From assembly GCA_028224375.1 (NCBI GenBank), contig JAOIVW010000002.1:152637-216636 (forward strand): a stretch of 64,000 nt of DNA, given 5' to 3'. The notes beneath the pieces were generated by a model. The model was not told the DNA's origin and searched no databases. It was given only the letters and a program-made list of their open reading frames with translations. Below are positions 44,064-51,661 of the stretch, in pieces. Within the stretch, counting starts at the first letter, position 1. The number at the start of each line of letters is the position of its first letter. The translations under genes and the position numbers were made by a program. This DNA comes from Hellea sp. (GTDB taxonomy: Bacteria; Pseudomonadota; Alphaproteobacteria; Caulobacterales; Maricaulaceae).

Positions 44064-45022
44064 GATTTCTTCTCCGCGGCTTTGAAATTCGGAATGAGCG
44101 GCAGCCCCGCCGCTTGCTTGGCTTTTATTTCTTCGCGCGTGGCGGCAAGGGAAAGATAACGGTTAGGGAATCGAGGATGGGTTTTATCGCGCGCGACATA
44201 TTTCGGACTATTGAGCGCTAATCTGCGCCAAAATTCTTCGACATCGTCAGGATTATAACCTGCCCGCACCATATAATACATGCCAACGTAATCGGCTTCG
44301 GTCTCAAAGGGCCGCGTATAGCGTGTCCCGCCTAGCGATACGACAAAGTTAGTAATAATTTTCCGAATATGACCCATCGTATTATGGGCCAATTCATGGC
44401 CGACAATTTGGGCCAATTCATCATCATCTTCGACAAAATTCATCATCCCGGACGTCATTGTGATGTGCCGGCCATCGGCATAGGCGTTAATGGTAGAGCT
44501 TATAGAAAGGCGCACCTTATATCCGCAGACCGTTTCGGACTTTAAGTTAATAGCCATATCTTTGCCGCCGCGTCTGATTTGAATCGGCTCGCCCGCCTTA
44601 AGCTGGCTTTGAAAGGCCTTGCTCGTGGGTGTGGTGACTTTGCCCTCGGAGGATAAGAACTGATCTCCGATTTTTATGCCAGCTGCCTCTGCTGCGGAGC
44701 CATTGATGATCAGGCGTACAGTCGGCTCCACGCCCGCATTAAGTTCGCGTTTAGCCGCAGGATGCAGCGATTTAGGATAATTTTTCAGGCTATGCATAAC
44801 CACGCCAACACTCTGGCGCGTTTTCGGGCATAGCTCCGTATTGGCTTTCAGGACAGGCAGCGCGACCTGCATAAGGCGTTGTTGCAAACGATCTAAATTT
44901 TCAAATGCCAGAACTTCTTGGCGGGTTTGTTCCGCTGATAATTGCGGCGCCGTGATATCAGGCAGCTGCGTCGAGACGCTGGCACATCCGCCCAAGATTA
45001 AAGCTACGGGTAAAATTCTCAT
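44060..45022 (-). CDS. M48 metallopeptidase with PDZ domain, copy 1, lipoprotein
   Basis: The 320-residue protein has a lipoprotein signal (LGGC, Cys13), LCPKTR (Cys65), a PDZ domain (about 100-160, SAAEAAGIKIGD), VCGY (Cys166), the zinc site HELAH (209-213) and the third-ligand region ETEADYVG (about 240-247). It is collinear with copy 2, so the pair is a tandem duplication whose copies diverged to membrane-anchored and soluble forms. It probably takes part in outer-membrane protein or lipoprotein quality control; that is inference from the M48 family. Confidence 0.85.
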   Translation of the reverse strand: MRILPVALILGGCASVSTQLPDITAPQLSAEQTRQEVLAFENLDRLQQRLMQVALPVLKANTELCPKTRQSVGVVMHSLKNYPKSLHPAAKRELNAGVEPTVRLIINGSAAEAAGIKIGDQFLSSEGKVTTPTSKAFQSQLKAGEPIQIRRGGKDMAINLKSETVCGYKVRLSISSTINAYADGRHITMTSGMMNFVEDDDELAQIVGHELAHNTMGHIRKIITNFVVSLGGTRYTRPFETEADYVGMYYMVRAGYNPDDVEEFWRRLALNSPKYVARDKTHPRFPNRYLSLAATREEIKAKQAAGLPLIPNFKAAEKKS

Positions 45023-45115
45023 ATCACATGATGCAAATGATGATGCGGCGCGTCAATGGACCTCTTGCACATAGAGCTGCGAAAGCCCATATGAACGCAG
45101 TAATAGGAGACAGCT

Positions 45116-45691
45116 ATGTTTATCCAAACGGAAGATACCCCAAACCCCGCCACGCTAAAGTTTTTGCCGGGCAAAGATGTCACGGGTGAAGGTCAGCCAC
45201 CCGTCGAAATCGCGCGCGGCGGTGATGTTTCTGGCGCGCCTCTGGCTGAAATGCTCTTTATGATACCCGATGTGACGCGCGTCTTTTTTGGCGCGGATTA
45301 TATTTCTGTGACCAAAGGCGATGACGCGCAGTGGAAACATCTGAAACCTGCTGTTCTCGGCGCGATTATGGATTTCTATGTCGCGGGCGGTCAGCCATTG
45401 GTCGACCAACTGCAATCAGGTGATGTCGAAGAGCGCGTCTATGAAGGCGAAACGCTGGAAATTGTTGAGCAAATTAAAGAGCTGATTGAGCTGCGCGTGC
45501 GGCCTGCTGTGGCGCAAGATGGCGGCGATATCGTCTTTAAGCATTTTGATGATGAAGACGGCTCGGTCTATCTGGAAATGCGCGGCGCCTGTGCGGGCTG
45601 TCCCAGTTCCACCATGACGCTGAAGTCTGGGATTGAAAATCTGCTGAAACACTATGTCCCCGAAGTGACCCGCGTTGAACAAGCGGTCTAA
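45116..45691 (+). CDS. NFU1-type iron-sulfur cluster carrier (NifU family)
   Basis: The 191-residue protein has the N-terminal Nfu_N domain (about 1-88, MFIQTEDTPNPATLKFLPG) and the C-terminal NifU-like domain with the cluster-binding motif CAGC (in RGACAGCPSST). It transfers Fe-S clusters to target enzymes such as MiaB, which is encoded nearby. It stands three bases before tsaB, giving a compact plus-strand run nfu-tsaB-rimI-fur. Confidence 0.94.
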   Translation: MFIQTEDTPNPATLKFLPGKDVTGEGQPPVEIARGGDVSGAPLAEMLFMIPDVTRVFFGADYISVTKGDDAQWKHLKPAVLGAIMDFYVAGGQPLVDQLQSGDVEERVYEGETLEIVEQIKELIELRVRPAVAQDGGDIVFKHFDDEDGSVYLEMRGACAGCPSSTMTLKSGIENLLKHYVPEVTRVEQAV

Positions 45692-45694
45692 CGC

Positions 45695-46297
45695 TTGCTG
45701 ATACTCGGACTGGATACGACAGGGGCCTATTGCTCCGTCGCGCTGTGTGATGAAGCGCGGGTGCTGGGCTATAAATCTGAAAATATTGGACGCGGCCATG
45801 CCGAACGCCTCGCGCCTATGGTGCAGGAGGTTTTGGAGCAGGCGGGACTCACCGCCAAAGACATTGATAAAATTGCGGTCTGTACGGGCCCGGGGAGTTT
45901 TACGGGGCTGCGCGTGGCACTCGCTTTTGCGAAAGGCTTTGCCTTGCCAAGGAAGTTGCCCGTTGTGGGGTTGTCGTCTTTAGCGATGTGGGCCGTGCAA
46001 GCTGACCCTGAGGGACAAAAGAACGTCATTGCCGTCGCGGATGTCAGGCGAGGGGAGTTATGTTGGAGCGCCGTCTTTAAAGGCCAAGTCGCCGAAGGGG
46101 TCGTCACGCAAAAGGCCGAGGCTGCGCGAGAGATTTTCAAGACTCTCAATCCAGACATGATTATTGAAGACGAGATTGTTGATGCCCGCAGGCTGGCTTG
46201 GCTTGGCGCGGAACTCTCGCCGAAGGAGTACCCCGCCGTGCCGCTTTATTCGCGCGGGCCCGATGCGAAATTGCCGGGCGGTATTGATCCCAAATGA
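45695..46297 (+). CDS. tsaB: tRNA threonylcarbamoyladenosine biosynthesis protein TsaB
   Basis: TsaB partners TsaD in making t6A37 in tRNAs. The 200-residue protein has the ASKHA-type start LILGLDTTGAYCSVAL and the GPGSFTGLRVAL motif. The start codon is TTG at 45695: it gives the canonical N-terminus and no ATG is available nearby. The stop overlaps the rimI ATG (ATGA). Confidence 0.93.
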   Translation: MLILGLDTTGAYCSVALCDEARVLGYKSENIGRGHAERLAPMVQEVLEQAGLTAKDIDKIAVCTGPGSFTGLRVALAFAKGFALPRKLPVVGLSSLAMWAVQADPEGQKNVIAVADVRRGELCWSAVFKGQVAEGVVTQKAEAAREIFKTLNPDMIIEDEIVDARRLAWLGAELSPKEYPAVPLYSRGPDAKLPGGIDPK

Positions 46298-46740
46298 TAC
46301 GCGCATTGAATGCCACAGACGCGGCCCGCATGGCAGAGATACATGCACAGTCCTTTTTTAAAGGTTGGGATGATGCAGATATGTCGGCGCATATTCAAAA
46401 AGATATGTGCTTTGGCTTTGGCCGTCCGCTTGATGGGTTCATCATTCTTAGCTCCGCCGCGGACCAAGCTGAAATCCTGACCATTGCCGTTGACGCTAAG
46501 CAGCGCCGCAAAGGTATTGCGCGCGCCTTGCTGGAGATTGCCGAGACGGAACTTGTTGAGAATGGCGTGGATACGCTCTTCCTCGAAGTTTCCGAGGATA
46601 ATGACGCGGCAATCACATTTTACAAACATGCAGGGTTTGAGCCCGTTGGTCGCCGCCCCGCCTATTACAAACGGGAGGGGGGGCGCGTTGCCGCGATTAC
46701 TTATCGCAAACGTCTTGCCGCCAATGTCCGACTCGGCTAG
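46294..46740 (+). CDS. rimI: Ribosomal protein S18-alanine N-acetyltransferase-like GNAT
   Basis: The 148-residue GNAT protein has the acetyl-CoA loop QRRKGIARALLE followed by FLEVSEDNDAAITFY, matching RimI. It would acetylate a ribosomal protein N-terminus, and the tsaB-rimI adjacency is conserved in many bacteria. Start overlaps tsaB by four bases. Confidence 0.88.
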   Translation: MIRALNATDAARMAEIHAQSFFKGWDDADMSAHIQKDMCFGFGRPLDGFIILSSAADQAEILTIAVDAKQRRKGIARALLEIAETELVENGVDTLFLEVSEDNDAAITFYKHAGFEPVGRRPAYYKREGGRVAAITYRKRLAANVRLG

Positions 46741-46749
46741 GCTCGGCCT

Positions 46750-47157
46750 ATGCCAAATTGGATTGATAGAAAATGCGCCGAACGCGGCTTGAGAATGACA
46801 GACCAGCGTAAGGTGATTGCCAAAGTCTTATCTGACGCCAATGATCATCCTGACGCGGAAGAGCTTTATGCCCGCGCCTCAGCGATTGACCCAAAAATCT
46901 CCCTCGCCACAGTCTACCGCACGGTGCGTTTGTTTTCAGAAGCGGGCATTATCGAAACCCATGACTTCCGCGATGGCCGCGCCCGCTATGAAACCGCGGA
47001 TGATGATCACCACGACCATCTTATTGACGTCACGACTGGCGATGTCATAGAATTCGTCGATGACGAAATTGAAGAGCTACAGCATAAAATCGCGAAAAAG
47101 CTCGGCTATGAATTAGTGGATCACAGGCTCGAGCTTTATGGAAAGAAGATAAAGTAG
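46750..47157 (+). CDS. fur: Fur/Mur family metal-responsive repressor
   Basis: The 135-residue protein has the winged-helix DNA-binding domain (about 1-80, SLATVYRTVRLFSEAG) and a dimerisation domain with the metal-binding HHDHLID segment. It lacks the CxxC structural zinc cysteines found in E. coli Fur, as is usual for alphaproteobacterial Fur/Mur proteins. It could sense iron or manganese. It lies nine bases after rimI. Confidence 0.9.
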   Translation: MPNWIDRKCAERGLRMTDQRKVIAKVLSDANDHPDAEELYARASAIDPKISLATVYRTVRLFSEAGIIETHDFRDGRARYETADDDHHDHLIDVTTGDVIEFVDDEIEELQHKIAKKLGYELVDHRLELYGKKIK

Positions 47158-47161
47158 AACC

Positions 47162-47674
47162 TTGGTGGACAGCGTCCAAAGGCGACCCGTAAGGGCCTTT
47201 ATATTCACACCAATTATTTTTCTTCTTTTGTTTGGGACATTACTTTGGTTGCCAAGCATTTTTGATGTGCAGGCAAACGACGTCTCGCAATCTTTCACTT
47301 ATTTTCTGGCGATATTCGTATTTGGTTTGCCCGTTTCTTATTTGGGGGCTGTTCTAATAGGCATTCCTGCGTATTTTTTAATGAAGAACACAAAGTATGA
47401 AACCGTCATTACTTGTGTAATCACGACAGCTCTTATTGCAGCTATTGTCTACTTTTTCCTAGAAATCGATATTTTACCATCGCCAGAGGGCTCTAGTTTT
47501 TCCTACGGTGACTCTGGTGGTAAAATTGTAGAGAACAGCAAAAGAACTGATTATGGATGGAAAGTTTTCTTATTTGGAATAACGCAAGTGTTTTTACTCG
47601 GCGCAATTTCAGGCCTAATATTTTGGCGGTTGTATTCGGGCAAATGGCAGGGTCGTGTAAAAACTGGAAATTAA
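47162..47674 (+). CDS. Uncharacterised four-helix membrane protein
   Basis: The roughly 170-residue protein has four hydrophobic segments (about 12-32, 45-72, 80-100 and 135-158) and a polar, Ser/Gly-rich loop between the third and fourth. The start is TTG at 47162 or GTG at 47165, four to seven bases after fur. I recognise no family. It is more AT-rich than fur and may be an accessory gene; co-transcription with fur is likely from the spacing. Confidence 0.6.
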   Translation: MVDSVQRRPVRAFIFTPIIFLLLFGTLLWLPSIFDVQANDVSQSFTYFLAIFVFGLPVSYLGAVLIGIPAYFLMKNTKYETVITCVITTALIAAIVYFFLEIDILPSPEGSSFSYGDSGGKIVENSKRTDYGWKVFLFGITQVFLLGAISGLIFWRLYSGKWQGRVKTGN

Positions 47675-47690
47675 GACTCATTCTCGCCCC

Positions 47691-47716
47691 ATAAAGGGAA
47701 TTACTCCCTTATTTTC
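47691..47716 (+). terminator. Weak hairpin terminator after the membrane protein gene
   Basis: ATAAAGGGA pairs with TCCCTTAT (one bulged A) around a five-base loop and is followed by TTTT. It separates the fur transcript from the sigma-54-type promoter immediately downstream. Confidence 0.45.
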
Positions 47717-47732
47717 CCCTAAAACGCTAATT

Positions 47733-47748
47733 TGGCATCTGAATTGCA
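47733..47748 (+). promoter_or_regulatory. Sigma-54 (-24/-12) promoter match
   Basis: TGGCAT-N5-TTGCA has the GG and GC doublets at the exact RpoN spacing; only the sixth base differs from TGGCAC. Transcription would start near 47759, leaving a short leader with GGAGG at 47771-47775 and ATG at 47783. No activator site was identified. Confidence 0.55.
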
Positions 47749-47782
47749 TCGCTGCTCCTGTATTAAACCAGGAGGGATGAAA

Positions 47783-48229
47783 ATGTCTCAACTTAAGAAA
47801 TTTGCTCTGAAAATGGGCGTGCTAGGCCTTGTCTTATGGGGCGGCTATAGCTGGGTGAATCATTCGCCTGAACGTGCTGAAACAGCCGCGGTCACGACCG
47901 ATGTGGTTGTCGAAACCACGCTGGATAAGACCGATTTGGCCTTAGATGCCTCAGGTGAGTGGATTGACGCGAAAGTCACTATCGCCGCCGATGCTTGGGA
48001 CCGCGTTGATTTAAAGGGTAAAATCAGTGATTTGCAGGATGATGCCAAGCCCATCGGCAAGATGATCAAGAAAAAGGTCGATCCGAACAATATTCCAGGT
48101 GTAAAATCCGCTGAATGGATGGATAGCCATACCTCTTTCCCGGCTATGCTTTTACTCTTAGTCGCAGGCATTATGCTCTCAATGATGGCGCTCGCCAGCC
48201 CGTCATCTCTCAGCGGTGGTCGTCACTAG
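47783..48229 (+). CDS. Small two-helix membrane protein, tandem paralogue 1
   Basis: The 148-residue protein has a membrane segment at about 9-26 and another at about 117-138. Between them is a polar region with helix-forming Asp/Lys-rich stretches (LDASGEWID, DLQDDAKPIGK, KKKVDPNNIPGVKS). It ends in a Ser/Gly-rich tail (PSSLSGGRH). ATG at 47783 is chosen because GGAGG (47771-47775) is seven bases upstream; the ATG at 47777 would be too close. The gene has an apparent sigma-54 promoter. I recognise no family; the downstream gene is a same-length paralogue. Confidence 0.7.
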   Translation: MSQLKKFALKMGVLGLVLWGGYSWVNHSPERAETAAVTTDVVVETTLDKTDLALDASGEWIDAKVTIAADAWDRVDLKGKISDLQDDAKPIGKMIKKKVDPNNIPGVKSAEWMDSHTSFPAMLLLLVAGIMLSMMALASPSSLSGGRH

Positions 48230-48489
48230 GCTATCAATTATGGATATAGGGGATTCTATCTAAAGTGATAATCTCCGCAATATCTCAAATTAATTAGGTC
48301 TTAAAACTCATCTAAGTTACAGCTCAATGCCCTCGTAAGCGTTGATTGTGACTGTGTTTGCAGATGAGTGCTTAAGGTGTCTTATCCTTACAGTAATCTA
48401 TTTATGTAATATTATCCTCTATTGCTCTTCTTAGTTGCGGAGTTTTTTTAGTGAGTATCCGTTTAAATGGCGGATATTAGCGTTAAATT

Positions 48490-48507
48490 ATAGGGACATT
48501 TCCCTAT
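48490..48507 (+). promoter_or_regulatory. Hairpin in the leader of tandem paralogue 2
   Basis: The 295-base gap 48230-48524 is AT-rich and holds no gene. Near its end ATAGGGA pairs perfectly with TCCCTAT around a four-base loop, six bases before the ribosome site GGAGG (48513-48517). It could affect translation of the paralogue. No sigma-54 match like that of paralogue 1 was found in this gap. Confidence 0.35.
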
Positions 48508-48524
48508 GGTTTGGAGGACTGGTG

Positions 48525-48971
48525 ATGTCTAAATCAAAGGGATTAATTTTAAAAATCGGCGTATTAGGTCTCATCATTTGGGGGGGCTATAAATGGGTTG
48601 GGTTAACGCCTGAGCGGAGCGCTGCCATGGCCGTCACAACTGAAACTGCGATAGACACAACGCTAAACAAAACAGGTGCGGCGCTAGATGCGTCAGGAGA
48701 GTGGGTTGACGGTAAGGTTGTGAGTGCCTCTGACGCCTGGGAGCGTGCAGATTTAAAAGGTAAGGTCAATAACTTGCAAGATGAAGCCAAACCTATTGGG
48801 AAAATCATCAAAAACAAAGTTGATCCGAATAAAATTCCAGGCGTTAAAGCTACTGGCTGGTTGAATGGCCGTACGTCTATTGCGGCTATACTCCTAGTTG
48901 TTGTCGGCAGTTCTATGCTGTTTTTAATGGGGTTTGCGGGTCCCTCCTCACTTGGTGGGGGTCGGGAATAG
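48525..48971 (+). CDS. Small two-helix membrane protein, tandem paralogue 2
   Basis: This 148-residue protein aligns without gaps to paralogue 1, with over half of the residues identical: KIGVLGLIIWGGYKWV, LDASGEWVDGKV, DLKGKVNNLQDEAKPIGK, VDPNKIPGVK and PSSLGGGRE. Both membrane segments are kept. ATG at 48525 is fixed by GGAGG seven bases upstream; the frame is open 30 codons further but without a ribosome site. It has its own 295-base leader, so the two copies are probably expressed differently. Function unknown. Confidence 0.7.
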   Translation: MSKSKGLILKIGVLGLIIWGGYKWVGLTPERSAAMAVTTETAIDTTLNKTGAALDASGEWVDGKVVSASDAWERADLKGKVNNLQDEAKPIGKIIKNKVDPNKIPGVKATGWLNGRTSIAAILLVVVGSSMLFLMGFAGPSSLGGGRE

Positions 48972-49043
48972 CATTCGCCAAAGGACTTGCGGCGAGATAA
49001 ATCTACGCCTATAGCCCCGCTCACAATTAATGTGAGCTAAATA

Positions 49044-50522
49044 ATGACCGTCCTGTTACCGCGCGATGAAAACGCGTCCCGTAACGTTGACGCTCCTAAG
49101 CCTGCGAAAGCAGCTGCGGACGGCAATGTTACTTTGAATAAATCCCGAGATATAAATGTGCCTGTCGTTGCGAAAAGCAGCGATGTGCCGCTCAATAAGA
49201 ATACCAAAAAGGTTTTCATTAAGACCTATGGTTGCCAGATGAATGTCTATGATAGCGAGCGCATGGCCGATGTGCTTGCGCCGATTGGCTACGCCCCTGT
49301 TGATGCGCCTGATGAGGCCGACCTTGTTATTCTCAATACCTGCCACATCCGCGAAAAGGCCGCCGAGAAAGTCTATTCAGAGCTGGGACGTATTCGCCAG
49401 CATAAAGAAAAGAACAAACCCGATATGAAAGTCGCCGTGGCGGGCTGTGTTGCCCAAGCCGAAGGCGAAGAGATTATGCGCCGCGCCCCTGTGGTGGATA
49501 TGGTGCTCGGCCCGCAAACCTATCACAAGCTCCCTGAAATGATTGCCAAGGTGCATCGCGGCACGGGGGATGTGCTTGAGACTGAATTTGATACATTAGA
49601 GAAATTCGACCAATTGCCAGAGACGCGCCAAGCCAAAGGCTTCTCATCTTTCCTGACGATTCAAGAGGGCTGCGATAAATTCTGTACATTTTGTGTGGTG
49701 CCCTATACGCGCGGCGCAGAAGTCTCTCGCTCCGTTAGCCAGATTGTCGCCGAAGCGCGAAACCTCGCGGCCCAAGGAGTGCGGGAAATTACACTGATTG
49801 GACAGAATGTGGATGCCTATCACGCGGAAGGTCCGGATAGTAGTGAGTGGGGCTTGGGCGAGTTGATTAAACATGTCGCGCTGATTGGCGGGATTGACCG
49901 CCTGCGTTTCACCACCTCTCACCCGCGCGATATGGATGACGCCTTGATTGCGACATTGGGCGAAGAGAAGAAATTAATGCCCTATCTGCATCTGCCGATA
50001 CAGGCAGGCAGCAACAAAGTCCTTCACGCCATGAACCGCGGCCATACTTATGAGGACTATAAGACCCTGATTGCAAAAATCCGCGCGGCGCGTCCTGATA
50101 TCGCGCTTTCGGGTGATTTCATCGTTGGCTTTCCCGGCGAGACAGAGGCTGATTTTGAGCAGACGATGAAGTGCGTCGAAGAAATCGGCTATGCCAGTTC
50201 ATTCTCTTTCAAATATTCTATCCGCCCCGGAACCCCGGGGGCGAGCATGCCGCGCCAAGTGCCCGAAGACGTAAAGTCCGAGCGCCTAAAGCGCTTGCAG
50301 GATTTGCTCTATACCCAACAAATGGCCTTCAACAAATCCCTCATCGGACGCACGCTCGATGTGCTGGTCGAAAATGGCGGCCGCGATGACGGACAACTCT
50401 TTGGCCGCAGTCCCTATCTGCAAGGCACACATTTCGACGGCGATGAGAGCTTGGTCGGCCAAATCGTGCCCGTGTTGATTACGGGCGCAGGACGGAATTC
50501 GCTTACGGGTGAGTTGGCCTAA
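49044..50522 (+). CDS. miaB: tRNA-2-methylthio-N6-isopentenyladenosine synthase
   Basis: MiaB is a radical-SAM methylthiotransferase modifying A37 of tRNAs. The 492-residue protein has the three N-terminal cluster cysteines (YGCQMN, NTCHIRE, AGCVAQ), the radical-SAM motif CDKFCTFC and a C-terminal TRAM domain. An extra 50-residue polar extension precedes the conserved core (KVFIKTYGC). The usual downstream partner phoH is displaced by about 2.5 kb of accessory genes. Confidence 0.95.
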   Translation: MTVLLPRDENASRNVDAPKPAKAAADGNVTLNKSRDINVPVVAKSSDVPLNKNTKKVFIKTYGCQMNVYDSERMADVLAPIGYAPVDAPDEADLVILNTCHIREKAAEKVYSELGRIRQHKEKNKPDMKVAVAGCVAQAEGEEIMRRAPVVDMVLGPQTYHKLPEMIAKVHRGTGDVLETEFDTLEKFDQLPETRQAKGFSSFLTIQEGCDKFCTFCVVPYTRGAEVSRSVSQIVAEARNLAAQGVREITLIGQNVDAYHAEGPDSSEWGLGELIKHVALIGGIDRLRFTTSHPRDMDDALIATLGEEKKLMPYLHLPIQAGSNKVLHAMNRGHTYEDYKTLIAKIRAARPDIALSGDFIVGFPGETEADFEQTMKCVEEIGYASSFSFKYSIRPGTPGASMPRQVPEDVKSERLKRLQDLLYTQQMAFNKSLIGRTLDVLVENGGRDDGQLFGRSPYLQGTHFDGDESLVGQIVPVLITGAGRNSLTGELA

Positions 50523-50525
50523 GCG

Positions 50526-51002
50526 ATGTCGTTGAACGATTATGAAGTTAGTCTTTTAGAGAAAGTTATAGAGCATGGTTGGCACGCGACCCATGTTTTT
50601 GATCCAGATGGAAACGACCCTCTATTTTCTTATTCTACGGGTTTTACAAAGACGTTAGGCATGCCGGAATTTATTATTATCGGCCTAAGTAAAGATCTAA
50701 TGCATAATATGCTCTGGCAGATATTTCACCAACTTAAAGCTGGGGCTGTCCCTAAAGACGGGATGCGCTGGCAAGGCCTATTGGAAGGCTTTGATTGCAT
50801 AAGCAAAAAAGCAGACCATCCCGATTTATTTAAAGAATATACTGTTTCAGCGAATTGGTTTTGGAAACATCAGGGAAGAGACGGTCATCCAGAAGTTTTT
50901 CAAATGGTTTGGCCCGGAGCTCAACAAGGTCTTTTTCCTTGGGAGGAGGGATGTGACTCGTACGTTATTAGTCAGCAACCGCCTCTTTGGTCTGAGAGTT
51001 AG
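50526..51002 (+). CDS. DUF4262 domain-containing protein
   Basis: The 158-residue soluble protein resembles DUF4262: an N-terminal HGWHATHVF, FSYSTGFTKTLGMPEFIIIGL and a C-terminal QMVWPGAQQGLFPWEEG. The role of the family is unknown. It starts three bases after miaB but is more AT-rich and converges on vapBC, so it looks like an insertion between miaB and phoH. Confidence 0.75.
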   Translation: MSLNDYEVSLLEKVIEHGWHATHVFDPDGNDPLFSYSTGFTKTLGMPEFIIIGLSKDLMHNMLWQIFHQLKAGAVPKDGMRWQGLLEGFDCISKKADHPDLFKEYTVSANWFWKHQGRDGHPEVFQMVWPGAQQGLFPWEEGCDSYVISQQPPLWSES

Positions 51003-51015
51003 TTTTTTACGTTAC

Positions 51016-51369
51016 TCACCCCAATTCCAATTCCCGCGCCACCTCTGCCAACCGCTTATCTCTTGTCACTAACCTCGCCCCCGTCAGCCTCGCTGAGACG
51101 AGCAGATGGGTGTCGACCCAGCCTATGCCGCGTCCGTAGACTTTTGCGGTGTTGATGAAGAACATCACTTCTTTATCGCTGGCCTGAAGCGCTTGTGGCA
51201 TTTCGCTTAGTGCGGTTTCAATCGCGGTTCTGTTGTTGAGAGAGCCTAACAGGATTTCGCCCATTATGGCGGGATGCATGACGACTTGGCCCTGATTTAA
51301 TTGCTCTGCAAAGTCAGGGTCGGTCTTACGCAGGTGATCTATCCAGACGGATGTATCCGCTAATATCAT
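51016..51369 (-). CDS. vapC: VapC-type PIN-domain toxin ribonuclease
   Basis: The 117-residue protein has the PIN fold with its four acidic metal ligands in place: Asp5 (LADTSVWID), Glu38 (GEILLG), Asp86 (WVDTHLL) and Asp104 (VTRDKRL). VapC toxins cut tRNA or rRNA when free of antitoxin. Its ATG overlaps the antitoxin stop (ATGA), the usual coupled arrangement. All active-site residues are present, so it is probably functional. Confidence 0.92.
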   Translation of the reverse strand: MILADTSVWIDHLRKTDPDFAEQLNQGQVVMHPAIMGEILLGSLNNRTAIETALSEMPQALQASDKEVMFFINTAKVYGRGIGWVDTHLLVSARLTGARLVTRDKRLAEVARELELG

Positions 51370-51557
51370 GCAGGACGGCGGCGCGGCGGGGCACTGGCCT
51401 TAGGTTCACTTCCGCCCAAAAGCGCCATGCGCATAGAGGCTTCATGCGCAATAAGAGAATCGAGAGCAGCATTTAAAAGCTCCGTTCGGCTTTCAATACC
51501 CGTCAATTCCACGGCGCGGGTAAGGCGTTTCTCATCTAATGTCACTGTTGTTCTCAT
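51366..51557 (-). CDS. vapB: VapB-type antitoxin
   Basis: The 63-residue protein has an N-terminal ribbon-helix-helix-like DNA-binding segment (MRTTVTLDEKRLTRAVELTG) and a basic Pro-rich tail that would wrap the toxin. It precedes and overlaps vapC. It likely represses its own promoter in the 104-base gap before mscS. Confidence 0.88.
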   Translation of the reverse strand: MRTTVTLDEKRLTRAVELTGIESRTELLNAALDSLIAHEASMRMALLGGSEPKASAPPRRRPA

Positions 51558-51661
51558 GCATCACATATAGCATCATTTGATGTAGTTTTCAATGCCTCAA
51601 ATTCTGCGCGTTAGCTCACCACCCCCTTGCGTTCAATCTTCATTCCGATTAGCTAGCCTTC

